Source: UBA5336 sp039818165
GTDB taxonomy: Bacteria; Pseudomonadota; Alphaproteobacteria; Caulobacterales; Hyphomonadaceae
Assembly (NCBI GenBank): GCA_039818165.1
Contig: JBCBUL010000006.1
Location: 62,001 to 126,000 of the forward strand
Length of the DNA: 64,000 bases
Reading direction: 5' to 3'
Part shown: one piece after another, positions 53,472-60,633 of the stretch
How the letters are laid out: every line of letters begins with the position of its first letter
Numbering within the stretch: the first letter of the stretch is position 1
Position numbers and translations under genes: made by a program
The notes under the pieces: model-generated
The model's input: only the letters and a program-made list of their open reading frames with translations
Database searches by the model: none
What the model was told of the DNA's origin: nothing

Positions 53472-55580
53472 TTAACCGCTGACCTCGCGCACCACTCGAA
53501 AACCAGTGAAATCATTGCTGTCCCCACGTCTGAGCATAAGCCGGGATGTGAACCGGAGGTCTTTTGGGCCCGAGAACCAGGACCCACCCCTGACCGCGCG
53601 TTGGTTGCAAGAGCCTCGCAGGTCAGCGCTGCCATCCGATGGCGCATCACGCAGGTTCAACGTGTTGCAGTCCTGCGTCCACTCTGCGACGTTTCCGAGC
53701 ATATCCTTCAGACCAAACCGGTTCGCGATAAGGGATCCCGCGGGCAGTGTCCGATCCGGTGCAGGATCAGCGCAGGCCGAATTTGCCCAAGCCAATCCAC
53801 TCTCGATCCCGGCCCCATTGGCAACTGCGCAAACCGCAGCGGCAGAACCACCAGGCAAAGTGCCTGTTTCTCCCCCACGGGCTGCATACTCCCACTGGGC
53901 TTCACTGGGCAGTGCATAGCGCTCCCCCGTTTGCTGGCTAAGCCAGGCTGCATAGGCGGACGCATCATTCCAGGTCACATTGATAACAGGCCGGTTGGAA
54001 CGCCCCCAACCATTATCATTTGCAACGACCGAGCATCCTCCCCCCGCAACACAGGCCTGCCATTGGGCAAAGGTGACCTCTGTTTCTGACATGGCGAAGA
54101 AGCCGGAGAACGTGACCGGGCGTTGAGGCCCTTCCGCTGGGCTGGCGTCGTTATCCGACTGGGAAGCTCCTAGCTGGGCCGTCCCGGCAGGCAGCGTGAC
54201 CATGAGTGGGCAAGATGGACAGTCCCGGAAAGTTCGCCCAGCAGCAGGCTTCAGCGCATCGATTGCGGCTATGGCCTGCAACTGAAACGCCCCAGACGGA
54301 AACTGGGAAAGATACTGCTCATAGGCGCGAACAGTGTTCAGCGCTTCTGCTTGCTGGAACGCCGATCGATCGGCTGCCTGGGCCTCCAGACGATCACGCC
54401 GCGCCCTTGCCTCTGTCGCATTCGCACCCGCAGGATGTTTTGAAAGATATGTCTCATAGGACTGAACCGTATCGGCGCGCGCCGCCTCGGCCCAATCGGT
54501 TGCTTCCTGGGCCGCTCGTTCAGCCGCATCGGCTGCTGCAGCCTCTCGCTCAGCCCGGATCGCATTGGCCCGTTCGCGTGCCTGACTGGAATGACGCCCA
54601 TCCGGCCACTCTTCCAAATAGGCCTCATATCCCGCCAGAGTATTGCGCTGCTCAGCGAGCGCCCAAGCCTCGTCGTCATAGCGATCAATCTCGGCCTGGG
54701 CTTCCTCTGCAAACCGCCCATTGGGAAACGCCTCAAGATACTCGCGATAACCTTCGAGCGTGTCGAGTTCCAGCGCCCGCACCCACGCTTCGTTGTCGGC
54801 CGACGCCCGCGGCAGCGTCGGAGGCTCCTCGGCCTGCGCTACGGTTTCGCCCCCTTCTGCTGGCACACCCCCAGATCCCGTGGTACTCGCCACCAGCCAG
54901 ATTCCCGCAGCCGCAATGGCCCCCAAAAGGAACACGCCAGCCACCCAACGCCCCCAAGGGCGCCGCTCAGGCTCCGGTGCAAAACCCTCGAACGGAGCTT
55001 GCTCGATAGACGTGCCGCGCTCTGATGGTGCCGGAGACTGCATGGGCCGACCGACAGATGAGGAAGACTGGTGCGCGGTGCCTACGACTGGACGGGCAGT
55101 AGCCCGGCGCGGACGTCCTTCAAATTGCTGACGCCACTGCGCCAAAGAAGCCGGACGTTCAGTCGGATTGAGTTCCAGCCCCGCCATGATCGCATCGAGT
55201 ACGGCAAGGCCGTGACGATCCTGTAAGCCGATATCTGCAGAGATGTCTGCAAGGGGATCTGGAGCGTCCCGGTCCACCGACGCCTTGCGCTCGGCTGCTG
55301 CCATGGGCGCTTTACCGGTCACAGCATGATAGAAAATGCTGGCAAGGCCCTGAACATCGTCGGAAGGCGCTCCGACGCCTGGACCGTCCTCAAGGCGGAC
55401 TTCGCCTGTCTCGGTGTTCAAAGACACCGCATCAGGCGAAACACCTCCATGCACGCGCCCGGCTGAGTGGATCGCGTCAAGACCATCAAAGAGATGCCCG
55501 ATCAACCGTTCCAGCGCGGGCGCATCGATGCCTCCCGACGGGACCGTATTGAAATAGGGCTGGAAACCGTTCGCCATCAT
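53472..55580 (-). CDS. Pseudokinase C-lobe - TM - four repeats - FGE/SUMF1-like protein (cluster gene 7)
   Basis: 702 aa. Residues about 20-150 match the C-lobe of a Ser/Thr kinase but the HRDxKPxN loop reads HGGVSPDA (44-51): catalytic Asp, Lys and Asn are replaced, the DFG is EDG (64-66), and there is no N-lobe; the gene overlaps the channel gene by four bases, so nothing is missing upstream. A membrane helix at 212-232 follows a Pro/Ser linker. Residues 263-442 hold four repeats of about 35 residues (AW-x3-NT-x3-YxxYLxxxPxG, ending at about 300, 340, 396 and 442). Residues 453-702 are a sulfatase-modifying-factor-like domain (LPSEAQWEYAARGG, NRFGLKDMLGNVAEW, RAVRGGSWF), but the position of the catalytic Cys-Arg is LR, so it is probably a binding domain. 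Topology: pseudokinase in the cytoplasm, rest in the periplasm. Confidence 0.85.
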   Translation of the reverse strand: MMANGFQPYFNTVPSGGIDAPALERLIGHLFDGLDAIHSAGRVHGGVSPDAVSLNTETGEVRLEDGPGVGAPSDDVQGLASIFYHAVTGKAPMAAAERKASVDRDAPDPLADISADIGLQDRHGLAVLDAIMAGLELNPTERPASLAQWRQQFEGRPRRATARPVVGTAHQSSSSVGRPMQSPAPSERGTSIEQAPFEGFAPEPERRPWGRWVAGVFLLGAIAAAGIWLVASTTGSGGVPAEGGETVAQAEEPPTLPRASADNEAWVRALELDTLEGYREYLEAFPNGRFAEEAQAEIDRYDDEAWALAEQRNTLAGYEAYLEEWPDGRHSSQARERANAIRAEREAAAADAAERAAQEATDWAEAARADTVQSYETYLSKHPAGANATEARARRDRLEAQAADRSAFQQAEALNTVRAYEQYLSQFPSGAFQLQAIAAIDALKPAAGRTFRDCPSCPLMVTLPAGTAQLGASQSDNDASPAEGPQRPVTFSGFFAMSETEVTFAQWQACVAGGGCSVVANDNGWGRSNRPVINVTWNDASAYAAWLSQQTGERYALPSEAQWEYAARGGETGTLPGGSAAAVCAVANGAGIESGLAWANSACADPAPDRTLPAGSLIANRFGLKDMLGNVAEWTQDCNTLNLRDAPSDGSADLRGSCNQRAVRGGSWFSGPKDLRFTSRLMLRRGDSNDFTGFRVVREVSG

Positions 55581-56347
55581 CTTGCGCGATGATCGCCCAG
55601 TTGAAGGATCAGATTATCGAGGCAGTACTGACCGGCCTCATTCAGCGCCCGCTCTTCCTTTGCTTGCACAACAGACTGCAGCAAGACCAGCACCGCAGAC
55701 ATGACAAGCGCGAGCAGCGTCGTAGTGAAGGCCACGCCGAGCCTTGAGGTGACCTGAAACAGGAAGTCTTCGCTTTCGGCATTCGCCGGCACGCCAGCAT
55801 ACTGCAAGGCAAACATGATACCCATCACTGTGCCGATAAATCCGAGTGATGGGATGAGCCAGGCGATGTAACGCAACATCGAATAGCGCAGATCAATCTC
55901 ATGCATGTAGAGGTCGAGCGAGGCCGTCAGAACCGACGACGCCTGGTCTTCTTTCTTGTTCAATTGGTACTGGTCGATGGTCCGGATAATCATGCGTGGT
56001 AGGAAGCAATCGCGCCCGAATTTGCGCCTCGCAACGCCTTCACGAACCCGCGCCAGCAAGTCCGACGTGAGCAAGGTCCCATCATCGGGCAAGTAACCAC
56101 GCCGAAGTTGACCTTCTTCTTCAGAGGCCGCGTTCCACCTCAACGCCAGTTCGCCGAAACCGACGAACAAAGCCACCCACATGACGTTCTGAATCGTAAA
56201 GGGCCAAAAACTGGCATCACGGTCCAACAGGACTTCCTGAACGGCTGGCGGCGTTGTGACGGATAGCACACCAATCAGAATAACTGCCGCAACGATTGCC
56301 ACCACCAAGACAATGGCGCGTTTCAGGAACCCGATCCCTTTATTCAT
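55577..56347 (-). CDS. MotA/TolQ/ExbB-type proton-channel protein (cluster gene 6)
   Basis: 256 aa with four hydrophobic segments: about 10-29, 50-68, 160-183 and 203-227. The last two carry the family core: LIPSLGFIGTVMGIMFAL and RLGVAFTTTLLALVMSAV, with threonines at 173 and 208-210 matching the channel threonines of ExbB/TolQ. A cytoplasmic domain of about 90 residues lies between segments two and three. In the family, five such subunits surround two single-helix partners with a membrane Asp; two proteins of that kind are encoded upstream in this cluster. No tolA, tolB, pal or tonB gene is nearby. It overlaps the pseudokinase gene by four bases and follows the FHA gene by 33. Confidence 0.85.
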   Translation of the reverse strand: MNKGIGFLKRAIVLVVAIVAAVILIGVLSVTTPPAVQEVLLDRDASFWPFTIQNVMWVALFVGFGELALRWNAASEEEGQLRRGYLPDDGTLLTSDLLARVREGVARRKFGRDCFLPRMIIRTIDQYQLNKKEDQASSVLTASLDLYMHEIDLRYSMLRYIAWLIPSLGFIGTVMGIMFALQYAGVPANAESEDFLFQVTSRLGVAFTTTLLALVMSAVLVLLQSVVQAKEERALNEAGQYCLDNLILQLGDHRAR

Positions 56348-56380
56348 GATGGCGGCTACCTTTTGGCATCGGATGTTTCA

Positions 56381-57868
56381 TCAGGTTGCGCCTTCTTCAA
56401 TCTTTCCGGTGATCGGATTGCGACGAGGCTTGCGGAACCGTTGAAGCGCTGCTGCATCTGGTTCTTCTGATCCCAACTGGGGTGGTACAAGATCCACAGC
56501 GGCGACAAGTTCCTCCACAGACACTTCGCAGTCTCCAAACTTCAACAAATCGCCAATCTGCACGGCAGTTTTGTCAGTCTGTACCCACGCACCCCGCTCG
56601 AAGATGAACGTCCCGTTTGTTGAGTTTTCATCGGTCACCCACATCTCTGCGCTCGTCTGGAACAGATTCGCATGGTGACGCGACACGCTGGGGTTGCTGA
56701 GCACATAATCGCAGGTCTCTTTCCGGCCGATAGACTTCTTAAGCGGTGCCAGGGTCACATCCGGGATAGATGCCGCAGTCTGCGCGACCGCCAACGGCGC
56801 TTTGGAGCGCTTCAGCAGAGATCGCCCACCGAACGCGAGCGCGGCCAGAATGACCATGTTCGACAAAGCACCCATGATCCCGAACATGAGGCGACCAGAC
56901 GTGCCCAGCCACCCGATCCAATGGCCGGGTTGTAAGGCTCGCATAGAAATTTGCCCTATGCTGAGCACGGGGGGCTCACGGCCAAGTTCAAACGTCCCTA
57001 TTTCACTGCCCACCTGAACGTTGAGCTTTGCAGGGACCAGAGTTTCCCCCGGCAATCGATATCGCAAGTGAGGTGGGATTTTCAGAGTCACGCTTTGACC
57101 GCCGAAGATATCCCCCAACAAAAAGTCGCTCATTGACGCATCTGCCTGCACAACAAGTCGCCCGCCGGTCACTTCGGCAAACGGTTGCAGTCCAGCGCTA
57201 TCGTCGCTGACGACGGGAAACAAATAGATGTCCCGGGCCAGTGCTGCGCTAACAATGCCCACGCGGACGTCGTCTTCGGCGGGGAAGGCTTCGACATTCG
57301 CAAAAAGCGCCTTTCGGCCTTCCGTATCTACGGCATATTGAAACGCAGCCGGGAGCGTTCGCACCGGGTCTGCGCTTGGTGTCAGCGAAGCTGGTACCGC
57401 GTTCAGTGCCGCGATCAGACTGTCGCGCGATGAAACCTCCGCAAGCACTTCGAATTCTGGCGACAAGCGCGCGAGAACAACACGCGCGCCGTTCTCAATG
57501 GCCAACTGACCCGCTCTGGCTGCAACACCGAGCTGCTGGCCGATCGCCGCTTCGCTGCCGCCGATGGCAAAAATGAAGACTGCCTCCCCCTGAAACGATG
57601 TCTCCATTGCCGACATATTGATGTCTTCGAGCGCAAACGTGGGCCCTTCCGCATCGGTAGCCGGTCCTAATGGACGCCAGTCCACATTTATCGCTTCAAG
57701 GCTCGCCTCGGCCTGAACTTCAATATGCCCGACCATGCCCGACGCAGAGGTCGATGGCATTTCGCTAGAAGTCGATTGAGCCTCCGCCATGCCGGCCAAA
57801 GCCGCCAACAGCAGGCTAGTCGCAAACACCAGCTGTGTTTGAAGCCAACGCCATGAATTGTCCGCCAT
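56381..57868 (-). CDS. Signal peptide - periplasmic domain - TM - FHA protein (cluster gene 5)
   Basis: 495 aa from the ATG at 57868, preceded by GGAG; this start is needed for the signal peptide (cut near AEAQ, residue 30) although it overlaps the upstream gene by 53 bases. Residues about 90-245 alternate strands and helices like a von Willebrand A or Rossmann domain without an intact metal motif (AVFIFAIGGS where DxSxS would be). A membrane helix at 323-347 precedes a basic stretch, and residues 372-455 form an FHA domain with the phosphothreonine-binding residues GRK (381), SRHH (396-399) and NSTNGT (415-420). So the FHA domain is cytoplasmic and should bind a phosphothreonine protein. The last 40 residues are a charged tail. 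Placed between the vWA pair and the channel gene. Confidence 0.82.
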   Translation of the reverse strand: MADNSWRWLQTQLVFATSLLLAALAGMAEAQSTSSEMPSTSASGMVGHIEVQAEASLEAINVDWRPLGPATDAEGPTFALEDINMSAMETSFQGEAVFIFAIGGSEAAIGQQLGVAARAGQLAIENGARVVLARLSPEFEVLAEVSSRDSLIAALNAVPASLTPSADPVRTLPAAFQYAVDTEGRKALFANVEAFPAEDDVRVGIVSAALARDIYLFPVVSDDSAGLQPFAEVTGGRLVVQADASMSDFLLGDIFGGQSVTLKIPPHLRYRLPGETLVPAKLNVQVGSEIGTFELGREPPVLSIGQISMRALQPGHWIGWLGTSGRLMFGIMGALSNMVILAALAFGGRSLLKRSKAPLAVAQTAASIPDVTLAPLKKSIGRKETCDYVLSNPSVSRHHANLFQTSAEMWVTDENSTNGTFIFERGAWVQTDKTAVQIGDLLKFGDCEVSVEELVAAVDLVPPQLGSEEPDAAALQRFRKPRRNPITGKIEEGAT

Positions 57869-58790
57869 TTCGCTCCGCCAGGGATTCCATGAATTCAACA
57901 GTGCCTTCATAATCGAAGTAATTCCCAACAACCACGGTATGGATTTCTTTTCGCCCGGCATTGCGGCGCGTGATCTCACCCACAAGCCGATTCGGCCTTA
58001 GTCCATTATTCGCACGGGGGTTCGGTAAGCCATCGCTGACAAGGAAAATCGCTTCACCGGGTCCGGCCAACATTTCTTCAAAGGCGTCAAGCATCGAGGC
58101 CGATCCTCCGAACTGTCGTGTCAAACCATTGGCAAAAGATGTCGCCTGGCTGCGCGCCACGCTGTCCACGGCCCTGAGGCCACCGGATGATGGCCAGCGC
58201 ACCGTGCGCGGCCCTCGGTCGGTCGCCTGAAACCCAACAATCCCAAGGCGGTGATTGTCTTGAAGAGACGATACAATCCGCTCCATGACATCGGCCAGAC
58301 TGGCTTCGTGCCCGGCCATGCAGCGGTTCATGTCAACGGCGATCACGATATCGTCGACCCGGGTCTTCATTCCAAGGAACCTGAACGACACCAAAGCTGG
58401 CTCAGGCGTCGGCCCGGGGTCTTCCGCCACGGGTTCTGGAATTTGCACCGCCTGCTCAGCTTCAGCGCGTTTCTCAAGCAGCGTCTGCTCGGCCGCGCGC
58501 AATTCCGCCAGCTTCGCGGTCTCCTCACTGCGAATATCGGACACATTTGCGGCCATGGCCGAGCGCCTCGACTCCAGAGCCTTGCGTCTTTCTGTGGTCT
58601 CAACCGCGCTATCTTCTGCCGCGCGCAGCAGATCAGACAAGGCATTCTCCGGGGTCTTTTCGACAATCTCTTTCTGGTAGTAGGGCATCAATACGACCGT
58701 CAGCAGCGCAAATGCGCTCATGGCGGCGGCGAACAAATCAATTGCCGAAAGAGAGAAGATCTCGATCTCGCGCGAAGGTCTGCGTTTCAT
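57816..58790 (-). CDS. ExbD/MotB-like helix - coiled coil - degenerate vWA protein (cluster gene 4)
   Basis: 324 aa. One N-terminal membrane helix (about 12-37) begins FSLSAIDLFAAAMSAF with Asp18 inside it, at the place of the ion-carrying Asp of MotB and ExbD. A charged coiled coil (about 45-117) and a Pro/Glu linker (118-132) lead to a von Willebrand A domain (146-310). Its first metal motif is DMNRCM (153-158) in place of DxSxS, and the second is SASM where Thr is usual, though VSDG (251-254) remains; metal binding is probably lost. It is a paralogue of the next upstream gene, which it overlaps by four bases (ATGA), and it overlaps the FHA gene by 53 bases. Predicted inner membrane with a periplasmic vWA domain. 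Confidence 0.85.
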   Translation of the reverse strand: MKRRPSREIEIFSLSAIDLFAAAMSAFALLTVVLMPYYQKEIVEKTPENALSDLLRAAEDSAVETTERRKALESRRSAMAANVSDIRSEETAKLAELRAAEQTLLEKRAEAEQAVQIPEPVAEDPGPTPEPALVSFRFLGMKTRVDDIVIAVDMNRCMAGHEASLADVMERIVSSLQDNHRLGIVGFQATDRGPRTVRWPSSGGLRAVDSVARSQATSFANGLTRQFGGSASMLDAFEEMLAGPGEAIFLVSDGLPNPRANNGLRPNRLVGEITRRNAGRKEIHTVVVGNYFDYEGTVEFMESLAERNGGQFMALASNTAGVCD

Positions 58791-59719
58791 CGCGCCCGCC
58801 CTACGAAGTCGCCGCGATTGTTCCGCGCGAGGGACTGGAGAAACAGGGTAAGCCGCCGGTCGTCGGTATAGTCCCCGATGGCTACGGTGTGAATTTCAGC
58901 CCGGCCCCGATTGATGGTGGTGATGTTGCGCACAATATCGGCGGTGTTGCCATCATCGGGCGCGCCATCACTCATCAGAATGATCGCTTCGGAATTGGAG
59001 TTGATCGCGCGCATCAAAGCCGTCTGGGTGGGCGTTCCGCCGCCAAACCGCCGCGCCATTCCGTTCACGAAACTGCGCGCGTCGGCGACGGTCGGACCAC
59101 TTGCTGTTACCAGCCTGCCAGACCGGGGATACATGTCGAAGGTAGGGCCGCCTCGATAGCCTATGATCACGAAACGGTTGTCAGGTTTCATCTGATCCAA
59201 CACTTCGTTGATCGCTGTGACCACTTTACCCCGGTGGGCTTCCATCGAGCCGGACATATCGACCACAATGGCGATGTCCTTCTCTTCCGTAGCCAGCCCA
59301 AGGATCGAGAATTCGACGCCACGATTAACGCTACGGGGCGGTTCCGGCGTCGGCTCGGGGTCGGGTTCCGGGATCGGAGGAGGATCGGGAATTTCGATTT
59401 CGGACGCTGCCACAAGCACTTCCTGAAGCTTGGCTTCGGTCTCCGAGATGTTTTCTTGCGCCGTGCGATACTGCTTGTCCAGGAGCGCAATCTCGGCTTC
59501 CAACGCACGTATCTCTGACATTTCCGTTTGGGTCGTTGAGGCGGCAAGTCGACGCTTTTGTACCAGCTCTTCCAACTCTTCCATCGACACGTCTGTGCCG
59601 CCCCGCTGGTAGTATGGAAACAGGATCAGCACGATTAGGATGAATGCACCGAGGGCGGCTGCGAAGAGGTCCAGCGCCGAGACGGTAAAGATGGAGATGT
59701 CCCGCTTACGCGCCTTCAT
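58787..59719 (-). CDS. ExbD/MotB-like helix - coiled coil - vWA protein with intact MIDAS (cluster gene 3)
   Basis: 310 aa, same architecture as its downstream paralogue. The membrane helix (about 11-36) begins FTVSALDLFAAALGAF with Asp17. A coiled coil (about 45-105), then a Pro/Glu linker (110-129), then a vWA domain with a complete metal-ion-dependent adhesion site: DMSGSM (154-159), Thr in GGGTPTQTAL (229-231) and MSDGAPDD (249-256). It therefore can bind a ligand through a divalent metal. Short cytoplasmic N-terminus (KARKRD) fits the positive-inside rule, with the vWA domain periplasmic. It begins 24 bases after the small lipoprotein gene. The Asp-bearing helix and the nearby channel gene suggest a stator- or ExbD-like partner. 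Confidence 0.87.
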   Translation of the reverse strand: MKARKRDISIFTVSALDLFAAALGAFILIVLILFPYYQRGGTDVSMEELEELVQKRRLAASTTQTEMSEIRALEAEIALLDKQYRTAQENISETEAKLQEVLVAASEIEIPDPPPIPEPDPEPTPEPPRSVNRGVEFSILGLATEEKDIAIVVDMSGSMEAHRGKVVTAINEVLDQMKPDNRFVIIGYRGGPTFDMYPRSGRLVTASGPTVADARSFVNGMARRFGGGTPTQTALMRAINSNSEAIILMSDGAPDDGNTADIVRNITTINRGRAEIHTVAIGDYTDDRRLTLFLQSLARNNRGDFVGRAR

Positions 59720-59743
59720 GAAACCCTCATCTGACGCTGGGCG

Positions 59744-60628
59744 CTATGGGTATCCATAGGAATAGTCATTCAGGATTTCAGCCAGCATTTGTGCCATGCG
59801 TGCATTGGCTTCGGCCCGCTGCACATCGGTGAGGGCGCGTGCAACTTCGGCTGCTCCCTTTGCGTCAACAGCTTCGGCGGTTTCATCCGCAGACGTTTTG
59901 GCAAGGTCCAGGCGGTCCCCAAGGTCTCCGGCAAATTCGTCCTCAAGCGCGGCAAGTTCCGCGTCAAACGCTGCGAACTCGATATCATCGCGCTGGCGAA
60001 CCAGATCACGCTGATACGCAGCAACTGTCTGGCCATGCACCGCATCCCGGTCCGCATTCAAACGATAGAGCGCATCCAGCAGCATGGACCGGAGGAACAT
60101 GGCATCCTCGCCAATTGCCTGTTTGTAGGTCCCGCTTGCGAGGTCCGGTGATGTCGCCTCAAGCGCTTTGATTTGGCCATCGAGGATCACATCACATTCC
60201 CTGGAAAACCGAATGAGGTGTGCCATCTGACCGACCGTCGCATTCGGCGCGGCCTGCAGCAGCACGGGATTGGCGATATCTTCCACCACCTGAAGGATAG
60301 GTGTTTCCGGATCAACAGTGCCGGCGCCGTAAGCCTCTAAGGCCGCGAGAACATCATCATCCGCACCGCGTCCGGCCTCGCGGACAAGGACAAAGAGTTG
60401 ATGGCGCCCACTCAGCGTCCCACCCGCCAACTCGGTCATCTGGCGCGCGCACACCGGATTGAGTTCAGGCAGGTCCAACTCAGCCAAGGCCTGCGATGGG
60501 ATTGGCTCTGGAGCCTGATCAGGAAGGCTCGAAGTCTGTTGCGGCACGGGCATTGGCGCGGTCTGCGCTGTCGCGCAGGCCGGAAGAAGCAGGCACGCCA
60601 GGGCCAGGAAAGGCGTTGTGAGTTTCAT
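59744..60628 (-). CDS. Predicted helical lipoprotein (cluster gene 2)
   Basis: 294 aa with a lipoprotein signal; the Cys is residue 18 (LLPAC). A Pro/Gln-rich linker (about 22-50) is followed by a mostly helical domain. Cys60 and Cys around 150 could pair (NPVCARQ, SRECDV). The C-terminal third is rich in Ala, Asp and Glu and predicts a long coiled coil (about 205-285, including EFAAFDAELAALEDEFAG). No family is recognised. It starts five bases after the large lipoprotein gene, so the two are cotranscribed. Localisation to the outer or inner membrane cannot be settled; residue 19 after the Cys is Ala, not Asp, which favours outer-membrane sorting by the E. coli rule. Confidence 0.75.
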   Translation of the reverse strand: MKLTTPFLALACLLLPACATAQTAPMPVPQQTSSLPDQAPEPIPSQALAELDLPELNPVCARQMTELAGGTLSGRHQLFVLVREAGRGADDDVLAALEAYGAGTVDPETPILQVVEDIANPVLLQAAPNATVGQMAHLIRFSRECDVILDGQIKALEATSPDLASGTYKQAIGEDAMFLRSMLLDALYRLNADRDAVHGQTVAAYQRDLVRQRDDIEFAAFDAELAALEDEFAGDLGDRLDLAKTSADETAEAVDAKGAAEVARALTDVQRAEANARMAQMLAEILNDYSYGYP

Positions 60629-60633
60629 ACTTC

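Noticed and set aside
55577..56347. Channel protein as TolQ of Tol-Pal
   Set aside because: No tolR, tolA, tolB, pal or ybgC gene adjoins it; its partners are vWA proteins.
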